Shown in pieces: positions 25,354 through 36,942 of a stretch of 64,000 bases of DNA. The stretch spans positions 1-64,000 of the forward strand of contig NZ_JADWYK010000012.1 in NCBI RefSeq assembly GCF_015773195.1, in the 5' to 3' direction. The stretch comes from Hymenobacter guriensis (GTDB taxonomy: Bacteria; Bacteroidota; Bacteroidia; Cytophagales; Hymenobacteraceae). The position numbers and the translations under genes were made by a program. The notes below the pieces were generated by a model. The model saw nothing but the letters and a program-made list of their open reading frames with translations. It did not search any database and had not been told where the DNA came from. How positions within the stretch are numbered: position 1 is the first letter of the stretch; every line of letters starts with the position of its first letter.

Positions 25354-25541
25354 GGCTTCGAAAACTAAAGAGAACAACAGGACAAGTATAGCCAGAACGA
25401 CGGTACCCGGCTCCGGCATATAGCCAAACCGCAAAGAAACCAAACGGCCCTGCCGCCCCTGCAAGTTTCCGGCCGATTAAATTTTCGGGCCGGCTGGCTC
25501 CCGGCGGGCCGTCGGCACTCCGCAACCTGCATCTTTGGCGC

Positions 25542-26558
25542 ATGAACTACCTCCGCCTGCTTTTGTTTCTGCCCGTTTTGCTAGCTGGCTGTACGGCTTC
25601 CAACCAACCGCCGGCTGCCGACGAGCTGCGCCTGACCTTCGGTTCCTGCAACCGCCACGACCTGCCCCAGCCCCTCTGGGACGATATTGCCGCCGACAAG
25701 CCCCAAGTCTGGATCTGGCTCGGCGACAACATCTACGGGGACTCCGACGACCCCAAGGTGTTGCGCCAGAAGTACGACGCCCAGTTCAACCAGCTCGGCT
25801 ACCGCTACCTGCGCGAGCAGGGCACCCAGGTTATCGGGACCTGGGACGACCACGACTACGGCCGCAACGACGGGGACAAGAACTACCCCTTCAAGGCCCA
25901 GAACCAGCAGATTGCCCTCGACTTCCTGGAGGAGCCGGCGGGCAGCCCGCGCCGTCGGCAGGAAGGCATTTATGCGGCCTACGACTACCCGGTGGGCAAG
26001 CGAAAAGTGAAAGTCATTCTGCTCGACGACCGGTATTTCCAGGACACGCTCTACCGCGACAAGGCCCTGGTGTACCACCCCAACCTCACCGGCGACATTC
26101 TGGGCGAGGCGCAGTGGCAGTGGCTGGAACAGCAGCTGCGCGGCTCCACGGCGGATGCTCACATCCTTGCCTCAGGCATCCAGTTCCTGCCCCAGGAACA
26201 CCGCTACGAGAAGTGGAGCAACTTCCCGCGGGCCCGCCAGCGCCTACTGGACTTACTCACGAAAACCAAGCCCCACGGCGTGCTGCTCATCAGCGGGGAC
26301 CGGCACATCGGGGAAATGTCGCGGCTCACGCTGCCGGGGCTGCCGCAGCCTATTTACGAGGTGACGTCCAGCGGCCTCACGCACCCGGCCACCCAGAACC
26401 AGGGCGAGCCAAACCAGCTGCGCGTGGGTCCGCTCGTCAATCAGAAGCACTATGGCTTGTTCCGGTTCCAGGCCCAGGGTAAGCAGCTTCAGGTAACGGC
26501 GGCACTGAAGGGCGAGGATGGTCAGGTGTTCTACACCCAGGATATCAAGTTGAAGTAG
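25542..26558 (+). CDS. PhoD-like alkaline phosphatase / metallophosphatase lipoprotein
   Basis: A 338-residue lipoprotein (lipobox LAGC) of the PhoD metallophosphatase family. Metal-binding motifs are visible in order: TFGSCNRHD, WLGDNIYGD, GTWDDHDYGRND and, near the C-terminus, LISGDRHIGEM. PhoD enzymes hydrolyse phosphodiesters or phosphomonoesters outside the cytoplasm using Ca/Fe. A CATCTTTG element (one mismatch to consensus) ends four bases before the ATG, again suggesting a very short leader. A hairpin starts at its stop codon. Confidence 0.92.
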   Translation: MNYLRLLLFLPVLLAGCTASNQPPAADELRLTFGSCNRHDLPQPLWDDIAADKPQVWIWLGDNIYGDSDDPKVLRQKYDAQFNQLGYRYLREQGTQVIGTWDDHDYGRNDGDKNYPFKAQNQQIALDFLEEPAGSPRRRQEGIYAAYDYPVGKRKVKVILLDDRYFQDTLYRDKALVYHPNLTGDILGEAQWQWLEQQLRGSTADAHILASGIQFLPQEHRYEKWSNFPRARQRLLDLLTKTKPHGVLLISGDRHIGEMSRLTLPGLPQPIYEVTSSGLTHPATQNQGEPNQLRVGPLVNQKHYGLFRFQAQGKQLQVTAALKGEDGQVFYTQDIKLK

Positions 26559-26616
26559 TTGCTGGTTGCGCGGTTGATTTTCTGAACCAGTAACCAGGAA
26601 CAAGAAACCAGCAACT
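26557..26616 (+). terminator. Hairpin overlapping the phosphatase stop codon
   Basis: AGTTGCTGGTT (26557-26567) pairs perfectly with AACCAGCAACT (26606-26616). The AACCAGGAAC...CCAGCAACT content matches the repeat found inside the hydrolase gene at 39396-39455. Confidence 0.6.
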
Positions 26617-26664
26617 ATAAAACAGCAAGGCTAACTTCGCAGCTCACGCTATTTCTGCCGCCGC

Positions 26665-29676
<3,012 letters not shown>

Positions 29677-29760
29677 ATTTTACGCAGGGTTTCGCAGGGT
29701 TGGGCGCAGGTTGCAACTTATTCAGCGTGCAGCAGGTCTTATCTTCAAAACCAATTACTT

Positions 29761-30462
29761 ATGCGAAACTATACCCTGATTCTAGCTGGCAGCTTTCTCC
29801 TGATCTTCGGTTGTTCCCCGGAGCCTGTGAAAGAATATAAGCTCTCCGCCGAGCAGCTGGCTTGGCAGCCCTACAACGCCGGAGACGTCCTACGCTTCGG
29901 CAATGCCCGCAACAGCAGTGTCCGCACGTTTACCATTACCAATGTGCAGGATCAGCTCCAGGAGTATTCTTTCGGGGGCAATGCGCCGGTGTACCTAGGA
30001 CCAGCCAAGAAAATAAAGTCCCAACGGCTGGAAGTGTATGCCCGTCGCACCGACACGCTCCGCTACATGCTCACGCCGGCCAGCACGCCCACCCAGCCCG
30101 ATTCTGTCCCTTATACCTACGCAACCCCTATCCTCGCGATGGAGGCGAATGCGGGCGAGGGCCCCTCTTACGGTGGCAGCAGCAGCTACGCCTTAGTGGG
30201 CTGGGATATCGGCTTCAGCAACTGGCTACCCCTCGAACAGGTAATCAGTAAGCAGCCGCTTTCCGATACCACGCACCAGCTGCTGCCGAGCCTGCGCTTG
30301 GGCGGCATCGACTACGGGCCGGTGCTGCGCGTTTCCAACCGCCAGACTGCTCCGCCAGCTGAGTTCCCACGCCTCCGGCCGGCCCGGCTACTATATTACG
30401 CCAAGGACTACGGCGTCGTCGGGTTTGTGGAGGGCAGCACCTTATGGTACCGGCTGCCCTAG
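29761..30462 (+). CDS. Hypothetical lipoprotein (233 residues)
   Basis: Predicted lipoprotein with lipobox IFGC at 15-18 followed by a soluble, probably beta-rich domain (repeated short strands, many Tyr, Leu and Pro). I do not recognise the family. The region upstream contains degenerate ACGCAGGGTTTCGCAGGG repeats and no promoter of full consensus. It stands alone between the GH3 fusion and the acyl-CoA ligase on the same strand. Confidence 0.7.
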   Translation: MRNYTLILAGSFLLIFGCSPEPVKEYKLSAEQLAWQPYNAGDVLRFGNARNSSVRTFTITNVQDQLQEYSFGGNAPVYLGPAKKIKSQRLEVYARRTDTLRYMLTPASTPTQPDSVPYTYATPILAMEANAGEGPSYGGSSSYALVGWDIGFSNWLPLEQVISKQPLSDTTHQLLPSLRLGGIDYGPVLRVSNRQTAPPAEFPRLRPARLLYYAKDYGVVGFVEGSTLWYRLP

Positions 30463-30677
30463 AAGCAACTTCCCCGAAATACCACGCATAAACGCAAGCA
30501 GGTTTCTTGCTTTTCTACAATTGCCTACCCCATCCCAACAGCCCTTCAACCCACCCTCTCACCGAAGGCACAGCGAAGGCCCCCCGAACGGAGGACGAAA
30601 GCAGCGTAGCGAGAAAGTACAGGTTGTCGGTTTCTGCTTAGCTTGAGGCATTCCTCCCACCTTACCTACGCTACCCC

Positions 30678-32309
30678 ATGCTAGGAATGATGATGCAGGA
30701 GCCCTTGCGCATAGCCGGGCTCATCGAACACGCCGCCAAGTGGCACGCCGATACCGAGATTGTGACGCGCCTGGTAGAGGGCGGCCTCCACCGCTACACC
30801 TACGCCGCCGCCCACCAGCGCAGCCAGCAGCTGGCCAACGTCCTCACGGCGCTGGGCGTGCAGTGGGGCGACCGGGTGGGCACCCTGGCTTGGAACACCC
30901 ACCGTCACTTCGAGCTGTACTACGGGGTGTCGGGCATGGGGGCGGTGTGCCACACCATTAATCCGCGCCTGTTTCCGGAGCAGCTCATCTACATCATCAA
31001 CCACGCCGAGGACCGGCTCATCTTCTTCGACCTCACCTTCCTGCCCTTGGTAGAAAAGCTGGCCCCGCACTGTCCGCTGGTGGAAGGCTGGATTTTGCTG
31101 ACGGACCGCGCCCATATGCCCGAGGCCACCACCCTGCCCGGCGGGGTGCGCTGCTACGAAGACCTGCTGGCGGCCCAGCAGGCCGAGTTTTCCTGGCCGG
31201 TGTTCGACGAGCACATGGCCTCCTCCCTGTGCTACACCTCCGGCACCACCGACCAACCCAAGGGCGTGCTTTACTCCCACCGCTCTACCCTGCTGCACTC
31301 CTACGCCGCTGCCCTGCCCGACTGCTTTAACTGCTCGGCCCGGGACGTGATTTTGCCCGTGGTGCCCATGTTCCACGTCAATGCCTGGGGAATACCGTAT
31401 TTGGCGCCTATGATTGGGGCCAAGCTGGTGCTGCCGGGCCCGGGCCTGGATGCGGCCAGCCTGTTTGATTTGTTTGAAAACGAGGGCGTCACGTTTTCGG
31501 CGGGCGTGCCCACCATCTGGTTTGGGCTGCTCACGTTTATGCGCGAGAAGAAAGCCCGGTTTAGCACGCTACACAAGATGATTGTGGGTGGTGCTTCCTG
31601 CCCACCGGCTTTGCTCAAGGCGTTTGAGGACGAGCTGGGCGTGACCATTCGCCATGCCTGGGGCATGACGGAAACCTCGCCCCTGGGTACCGTGTGCACT
31701 CTCAAGCCCCAGCAGCTGAGCCTCAGCCCCGACGAGCAGTTTGCCATTCAGACCAAGCAGGGCCGCGTCATCTTCGGGGTAGACATGAAGATTGTGGACG
31801 ACGAAGGCCAGGACCTGCCCCACGACGGCGTGGCGTTTGGCGACCTGCTGGTGCGCGGACCCTTCATCGTGGCCGACTACTTCGGAAGCGGGGAGCCGGG
31901 CGAGCTGACGCCCCAGGGCTGGTTCCGCACCGGCGACGTGGCCACCATCGACCCGGCGGGGTTCATGCAGATTACGGACCGCTCCAAGGACGTCATCAAG
32001 TCGGGTGGGGAGTGGATTTCGAGCATCGAGCTGGAAAACTTAGCCGTGGCTCACCCGGCCGTAGCCGAAGCCGCCGTGATTGGGGTGCCCCACAGTAAGT
32101 GGAGTGAGCGGCCCCTGCTGGTGGTGGTGCGCAAGCCCGGCCAGGAGGTATCGGCCGAGGAGCTGCTGGCGTTCTACGAAGGAAAAGTGGCCAGCTGGTG
32201 GACGCCCGACGCCGTGGAATTCGTGGACCAGCTGCCCCACACCGCCACCGGTAAGCTCCTCAAGACCCAGCTCCGCCAGGATTTCGCCGGGTACACGCTG
32301 GGCGGGTAG
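30678..32309 (+). CDS. AMP-dependent acyl-CoA synthetase (fatty acid-CoA ligase, AlkK/DmdB-like)
   Basis: A 543-residue member of the ANL superfamily, activating a carboxylic acid through an acyl-adenylate and loading it onto CoA. The P-loop motif YTSGTTDQPKGV, the A5 motif WGMTETSPLG, the hinge TGDVATID...ITDRSKDVIKSGGEWIS and the catalytic Lys in TATGKLLK are all present. The sequence resembles the medium/long-chain or methylthiopropionate-type ligases; the acid is not determined. It is monocistronic and ends in a hairpin shared with the convergent DUF2059 gene. Confidence 0.92.
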   Translation: MLGMMMQEPLRIAGLIEHAAKWHADTEIVTRLVEGGLHRYTYAAAHQRSQQLANVLTALGVQWGDRVGTLAWNTHRHFELYYGVSGMGAVCHTINPRLFPEQLIYIINHAEDRLIFFDLTFLPLVEKLAPHCPLVEGWILLTDRAHMPEATTLPGGVRCYEDLLAAQQAEFSWPVFDEHMASSLCYTSGTTDQPKGVLYSHRSTLLHSYAAALPDCFNCSARDVILPVVPMFHVNAWGIPYLAPMIGAKLVLPGPGLDAASLFDLFENEGVTFSAGVPTIWFGLLTFMREKKARFSTLHKMIVGGASCPPALLKAFEDELGVTIRHAWGMTETSPLGTVCTLKPQQLSLSPDEQFAIQTKQGRVIFGVDMKIVDDEGQDLPHDGVAFGDLLVRGPFIVADYFGSGEPGELTPQGWFRTGDVATIDPAGFMQITDRSKDVIKSGGEWISSIELENLAVAHPAVAEAAVIGVPHSKWSERPLLVVVRKPGQEVSAEELLAFYEGKVASWWTPDAVEFVDQLPHTATGKLLKTQLRQDFAGYTLGG

Positions 32310-32335
32310 GCACGGCATACCAACTCGACATAGTA

Positions 32336-32392
32336 AAAAATAACGTCATGCTGAGCGAAGCCGAAGTATCTCGGGCAGCTGACGTTATTTTT
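32336..32392. terminator. Bidirectional terminator enclosing a dispersed repeat core
   Basis: AAAAATAACGTCA (32336-32348) pairs perfectly with TGACGTTATTTTT (32380-32392). The loop contains GTCATGCTGAGCGAAGCCGA and AGTATCT, a half copy of the repeat that forms the full hairpin at 53757-53851. Confidence 0.8.
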
Positions 32393-32417
32393 CTGAAGAT
32401 TCTTGTAACTCAAGGCG

Positions 32418-32948
32418 CTACTCCTGGCCTTTCATCTTTTCCTCAATCATGCGCTGGAGCTCCGGCAGGTTTTCCTGCACGCGGCGCTGGCCCAGCATCA
32501 TGGAGGACTGCAGCAGCATGTTTTGCTTGCTCACAAACTTCTGGCCGGTGGCCGACTGGTAGAACTTGGTGAGCTCCTTTAGCTCCTTCTCCGAAAACTC
32601 CCGGGCGTAGAGCTGCGTCATTTCATCCTTCAGCGAGGCCCAGCTCATGTACTTGGCCATGAAGGCGCGCATTTCCGGCTCCACTTTCTTGAGGTTTGGG
32701 TTCTGCTCCACCTGCATGGTGAGCATCTGGTTGATGGCCTGGTCGGTGGTTTTTTCGGACTGCATCACTTCCAGCAGGCTTTCGGCGGCTTTGCGCTGGC
32801 CGGCCGATACGGGCGCCGGAGCCGAAGCAGCGGGAGCCGTTGGCGCGACGGGTGCAGTTTGGGCCAGGGCGGCGGGGACCGTCAGCAGCAGGGTGGCGGC
32901 CAGCAGCAGGCCACTTTTTGGAACACGGGTGAAATCAAAAAACGTCAT
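32418..32948 (-). CDS. DUF2059 domain exported protein
   Basis: A 176-residue exported protein. A signal peptide (LLLAATLLLTVPAALAQ) and an Ala/Pro-rich linker are followed by the helical DUF2059 domain, seen in LYAREFSEKELKELTKFYQSATGQKFVSKQ, the family signature. Function of DUF2059 proteins is unknown. Start at the ATG 32948. It lies 72 bases downstream of the acyltransferase gene on the same strand and may be its operon partner. Confidence 0.88.
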   Translation of the reverse strand: MTFFDFTRVPKSGLLLAATLLLTVPAALAQTAPVAPTAPAASAPAPVSAGQRKAAESLLEVMQSEKTTDQAINQMLTMQVEQNPNLKKVEPEMRAFMAKYMSWASLKDEMTQLYAREFSEKELKELTKFYQSATGQKFVSKQNMLLQSSMMLGQRRVQENLPELQRMIEEKMKGQE

Positions 32949-33020
32949 ACACAACGGGGATTCAATACAACAAACATCAGCCCGCAAGGTCCGGAAAATA
33001 ACCTGGATGCGCGGGTGGCC

Positions 33021-34199
33021 TCACAGCTTAACCACGATGCGCCGCCGGTAAAGCACCCACAGCACCCCGTACCAGATAGCCACGCACACCACTGCGCCGG
33101 CCAGGGAGGCCACGTAGGGCGAGGCGAAGTACGGCACAAAGAACCGTCCGTAGAGCCATTCCTGCATCCCCACGGGCGTGCCCGCCGGGCCCGTCACCGT
33201 CCACATATTGAGGGTGCGGGCTACCAGAGTAGTGCCCACGAACACCAACAGCGCATTCACGCCCGCCACCTGAGCCCAGGCCAGGCCGCGCCGCCAGCCT
33301 TGCACGTCGCAGAGCCAGTAGAGCGTGGCCAGCAGGGCTAGCGCCAGGCCGCCCACAAACAGCACGAAGGAGCTTGTCCACAGTGCTTTGTTGATGGGAA
33401 ACCACAGGTTCCAGAGCAGCCCCAGGGCCGTGAGCAGCACTGCATCCACAAACAGCCAGGCTACTTTGGCAGCCGGCTCCACATCCTTGCGGCGCAGCCA
33501 CTGCCCGGCTAGTACGCCCAGCAGCCCGGTACCTACGGCAGGGAGCGTCCCTAGCAGGCCTTCGGGGTCCCAGGTGCGGCTGTATTGCCAGAGGTGGCTT
33601 TCGGTGAAGACGAGCCGGTCGAACCAGGCGCCGAGGTTGGTTTCGGGCTCCAGGTTGGCCGGGCCGTGGCCGGGCACGGGCACTAGCTGCATCAGGATGT
33701 TGTAGCCGATGAGCAGCACCGCTACCAGCCAGAGCTGCTGCCGGCGCGAAGTGTACAGAAACAGCGTGCCGCACACCCCAAACACCAGCCCGATGCGCTG
33801 CAGCACGCCCGGCAGCCGCACCGCACCAAAATCGAAATAGGGTAGCAAAGCCACCAGGACGCCTATGCCTACCAGCAGCGCTGCCCGCCGCCATACGCCC
33901 CGTAGCGCCGCCGGCCGCAGGGCCGGGTCCTGCCGGCTGCGGTCCAGTGCATACACCGCCGACACGCCCACGATGAACAGGAAAAACGGAAACACCAGGT
34001 CGGCGATGGTGCAGCCGTTCCACTTGGCGTGCTCCAGCGGCTCGTAGATGTGGCCCCAGTCGCCGGGGTGGTTCACGAGCACCATCGTGAGCACCGTAAA
34101 GCCCCGGAACACGTCGAGCGAGAGCAGACGGGCGGGGGAAGCCTCTACCAGCGGCTCGATGCCGGTAGTCTGGAGAGAAGCTTGAGTAGTGGTATTCAT
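33021..34199 (-). CDS. HGSNAT-like membrane acyltransferase (DUF5009/COG4299 type)
   Basis: A 392-residue protein with about ten membrane segments. The N-terminal motif RLLSLDVFRGFTVLTMVLVNHPG, followed by WNGCTIADLVFPFFLFIVGVS, matches the heparan-alpha-glucosaminide N-acetyltransferase-like family, which moves acyl groups across membranes onto sugars. The bacterial substrate is unknown. It lies between the GHL10 lipoprotein and the DUF2059 gene on the same strand, so a shared role in envelope glycan handling is plausible but inferred. Confidence 0.88.
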   Translation of the reverse strand: MNTTTQASLQTTGIEPLVEASPARLLSLDVFRGFTVLTMVLVNHPGDWGHIYEPLEHAKWNGCTIADLVFPFFLFIVGVSAVYALDRSRQDPALRPAALRGVWRRAALLVGIGVLVALLPYFDFGAVRLPGVLQRIGLVFGVCGTLFLYTSRRQQLWLVAVLLIGYNILMQLVPVPGHGPANLEPETNLGAWFDRLVFTESHLWQYSRTWDPEGLLGTLPAVGTGLLGVLAGQWLRRKDVEPAAKVAWLFVDAVLLTALGLLWNLWFPINKALWTSSFVLFVGGLALALLATLYWLCDVQGWRRGLAWAQVAGVNALLVFVGTTLVARTLNMWTVTGPAGTPVGMQEWLYGRFFVPYFASPYVASLAGAVVCVAIWYGVLWVLYRRRIVVKL

Positions 34200-34287
34200 A
34201 GCGAAGCGTGCGGCCTCTATGGCAGCACTTGCTACCCGGGTCGCACTAAAGCTAGATAAACTGCGCTATTTTCAACTTTCAGCCCGC

Positions 34288-36057
34288 TTACTTTCCGAAC
34301 AGCCGCCCGAAGAAGCCCCGCTTTTTCGGCTTCACTTTCACCTTCACTTTGGTGGTGCTGGCCTGGGCACCCGGCTGCGGGCGGGCGGGGCGGGCGGTGG
34401 CGGTGGTAGTGGCTGGCTTCTGAGGCAGCGTTTCAGGAATGGGAGGTGTAACAGTGGGCGGCTCCTGGGCTACCATCGGCTCGGGCTGGGGGCTGAGCGT
34501 GGTCACGCGGGCCGGGCGGCTTTCGTTGTGCAGGCGGTCGACGGCCGTGATGTAGTAGGCGTATTCCTGACCGGCACGGGCCGCCGTATCCTGCAGCTGC
34601 TGTACCTGGCCGGGGCGGTGGCGCACCAGGGCCACAATGCGGCGCGGATCGTCGGGGCCGGGGGTTTCGCCCTCGGCAAAGCGGTACACCACAAAGTAGC
34701 GGGCCGTGTCGCCGTCGGTGGCGGCGGGGCCGGCCTGCCAGCTTAGCTTCACCGGACCACCAGCGCGGGTGATGAGCAGGTTCTGGGCGGGGCGCGGGGG
34801 CACAGCGTCCATCCACGGCATAGCTGGCACCAGGGCCGGGTAGCGGAACAGGTTCAGCCGCAGTGAGTCGGTGGTGTGTAGGGGGTTGGCCAGCAGGGAG
34901 CGGGCCGAGAAGAACAGACTGCCGCTCACGTCAGTGGGATACGCGCGGTTCATGCGAATCTGGCGGGGCAGCTCGCGGGGGTTGCGCCAGGTGGTGTCGC
35001 CGCGGGTATTCTCCAGCATACGGTACATACCATGCCCGATGTAGAGGTGGCGGTCGAAGTGGTTGCGGGCCCACCAGTCGAGAATGGTGGCGTAGGGCAC
35101 GAGCTTGAAGTTGGAGCTCCAGTACAGCTGGGGCACCACGTAGTCGATCCAGCCCTGCTGCAGCCAGAGGCGGGTATCGGCGTAGAGGTTGGCGTAGCTG
35201 GGCTGGCCGGCGCGGGTATCGGAGCCCTCCGGGTGGGCCGACTTGTTCATCCAGACGCCAAACGGCGAGATGCCGAACTTCACCCAGCGCTTGGTATGGC
35301 GGATAGAGTCGTGCAGACTCTCGATGAGCTGGTTCACATTCTGACGGCGCCAGTCGGCCAGGGCCAGGTTCTGGGGGTTGTAGCGGGCGTAGGCCTCCTC
35401 GTCGTGAATCTTCTGGCCCGGCTCAGGGTACGGGTAGAAGTAGTCGTCGAAGTGAATACCGTCCACATCGTAGCGGCGCACCACGTCCAGAATCACCCGG
35501 GTGATATAGGCGCGCACTTCGGGCAGACCGGGGTTATAGAGCAGCTTGCCGGTGTAGCGGATAAACCACTCGGGGTGTTGCTTGAACTGATGATTGGGCG
35601 CCAGCCGCCGCGTTACGGAGTCCAGCGAAGCACGGTAGGGATTAAACCAGGCGTGAAACTCCATGCCCCGGGCATGAGCCTCCTCAATAAGGAAAGGGAG
35701 CGGATCGTAGGCCGGGGCGGGGGCGCGGCCCTGCTGGCCGGTCAGCCATTTGCTCCAGGGCTCCAGGTCACTCTTATAAAAGGCATCAGAAGCCGGCCGC
35801 ACCTGCACGAATACCGCGTTGATGCCGGCCTGTTGGCCTTTATCGAGCATGCGGCGGTACTCGCGGCGCTGCTGCTCAGGCGTAAGGGTGCGGGAACTGG
35901 GCCAGTCTATGTTCTCCACGGTGGCAATCCAGATGCCGCGCAGCTCGCGCTTGGGCGGCATGGTATCCTGGGCCACGGCCGGAGCCCCGCAGGCGGCCAG
36001 CAGCAGCCCTATCCAACCAACAATAACAACCCGAACCGCGGCAAACAATCGAAACAT
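34288..36057 (-). CDS. GHL10-family glycoside hydrolase-like lipoprotein with FN3 domain
   Basis: A 589-residue predicted lipoprotein (lipobox LLAAC). The GHL10 barrel (about 35-400) opens with KRELRGIWIATVENIDWPS and includes INAVFVQVRPASDAFY and DGIHFDDYFYPYP, typical of this glycosidase-like family. It is followed by an FN3-like domain (about 415-510), a Pro/Thr/Ala-rich linker and a short basic tail (KKRGFFGRLFGK). The substrate is unknown; envelope or peptidoglycan sugars are often suggested. The ATG at 36057 is preferred to a TTG three codons upstream. The acyltransferase gene follows 88 bases downstream. Confidence 0.9.
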   Translation of the reverse strand: MFRLFAAVRVVIVGWIGLLLAACGAPAVAQDTMPPKRELRGIWIATVENIDWPSSRTLTPEQQRREYRRMLDKGQQAGINAVFVQVRPASDAFYKSDLEPWSKWLTGQQGRAPAPAYDPLPFLIEEAHARGMEFHAWFNPYRASLDSVTRRLAPNHQFKQHPEWFIRYTGKLLYNPGLPEVRAYITRVILDVVRRYDVDGIHFDDYFYPYPEPGQKIHDEEAYARYNPQNLALADWRRQNVNQLIESLHDSIRHTKRWVKFGISPFGVWMNKSAHPEGSDTRAGQPSYANLYADTRLWLQQGWIDYVVPQLYWSSNFKLVPYATILDWWARNHFDRHLYIGHGMYRMLENTRGDTTWRNPRELPRQIRMNRAYPTDVSGSLFFSARSLLANPLHTTDSLRLNLFRYPALVPAMPWMDAVPPRPAQNLLITRAGGPVKLSWQAGPAATDGDTARYFVVYRFAEGETPGPDDPRRIVALVRHRPGQVQQLQDTAARAGQEYAYYITAVDRLHNESRPARVTTLSPQPEPMVAQEPPTVTPPIPETLPQKPATTTATARPARPQPGAQASTTKVKVKVKPKKRGFFGRLFGK

Positions 36058-36148
36058 CAGCACCAAAAACGAGAAACAAGCCCCGAAATTACGCAGCCGG
36101 GTTCGGAACCGCCGGGGTTTCTTTGTTGGCGACAGGTCAGACCACGCA

Positions 36149-36198
36149 AAAACACCCCGCCGCCGGACTCTTGCACGAGCCTGACTGCGGGGTGTTTT
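36149..36198 (-). terminator. Intrinsic terminator behind the small disordered protein genes
   Basis: AAAACACCCCGC (36149-36160) pairs perfectly with GCGGGGTGTTTT (36187-36198). It stands between the small genes and the GHL10 gene on the same strand. Confidence 0.8.
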
Positions 36199-36230
36199 CG
36201 GTTGGCCGAACTAGCGGCCGGTAAGCTAGA

Positions 36231-36506
36231 TTAGTCGCCTACGCCGCGGCGGGTCAGGTCGTCGGGCTCGGCTTGGGGGCCGCCTTCGAGGCCGTTGGTT
36301 TGGCTGGCGTCGCCGTAGCTGCCGCGGATACCGGCGCCGTCGCCCATGTTTTCCTGGGTGCTGGCGGCTTCGGGGTTGCCTTCGGCATTCTGGTTCTGGT
36401 CGGGGCCGGGAATGGTACCGCCGGTGCTGGCCTGGGTGCCGGGCGTGGCTTCGGGGTTACCGTTGGCTTGCTGATCCTGGTCGGGTTGCTGCGAGTGCTG
36501 GCTCAT
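36231..36506 (-). CDS. Small disordered Gln/Asn/Gly-rich protein
   Basis: A 91-residue soluble protein without signal peptide, made of Gln, Asn, Gly, Pro, Glu and Asp. It contains a short internal repeat, NGNPEA...TQAS and EGNPEA...ASTQ. No hydrophobic core is visible, so it is predicted to be intrinsically disordered. It follows a similar 90-residue gene by 34 bases and is followed by a terminator, so the two form an operon. The pattern recalls hydrophilic stress-type proteins, but that is only compositional. Confidence 0.6.
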   Translation of the reverse strand: MSQHSQQPDQDQQANGNPEATPGTQASTGGTIPGPDQNQNAEGNPEAASTQENMGDGAGIRGSYGDASQTNGLEGGPQAEPDDLTRRGVGD

Positions 36507-36540
36507 GGGCTGGTGGGTGGGAATGGAAGAAAAGAAATGA

Positions 36541-36813
36541 TTACAGCGTTACCTGGCCGGTTTCGCCGCCCGACACGCCGGTGCCGCTGCTGGCTGTGCC
36601 CCCGCCGATGGGTCCTTCGGAGTTAGTACTTACGTTGCTGCCTTTTATGGTCTTACCGTCCGCGGTGCCGCCGCTGCCGGAGTTGTCGTCGGCGTTCAGA
36701 CCGGTATCATGGCTGCCGGGCGCTTGGCGGCCTTCGGGCTGAAAGTTACGGGCGCGCGCTTCGTTCTCGGTTTCCGAGTCGAGCGGGCCGGTGGAATGCT
36801 GATTGTCGGCCAT
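36541..36813 (-). CDS. Small disordered Gly/Ser/Asn-rich protein
   Basis: A 90-residue soluble protein, no signal peptide, rich in Gly, Ser, Asn, Thr and charged residues (DDNSGSGGTADGKTIKGSN; IGGGTASSGTGVSGGETG). No family is recognised; predicted disordered. It is the first gene of a two-gene unit with 36231-36506 and is divergent from the anchored protein at 36943. Confidence 0.6.
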   Translation of the reverse strand: MADNQHSTGPLDSETENEARARNFQPEGRQAPGSHDTGLNADDNSGSGGTADGKTIKGSNVSTNSEGPIGGGTASSGTGVSGGETGQVTL

Positions 36814-36875
36814 AACGGGAAAGGTCAGAAGTGAAACAGAACTTTACCGGGCTATACGACCACACGGCCGGACGG

Positions 36876-36905
36876 TTGGCTGGCCACGGCTTTTGTGTAT
36901 CTTGC
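36876..36905 (+). promoter_or_regulatory. Promoter-like element ahead of the rhomboid gene pair
   Basis: TTG (36876-36878), a 19-base spacer and TATCTTGC (36898-36905), close to the TTG-N19-TAnnTTTG pattern, lie 37 bases before the ATG at 36943. Confidence 0.4.
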
Positions 36906-36942
36906 TCAGCTATTCTTTTTTCGTATTTACGCCTGCCCTATC

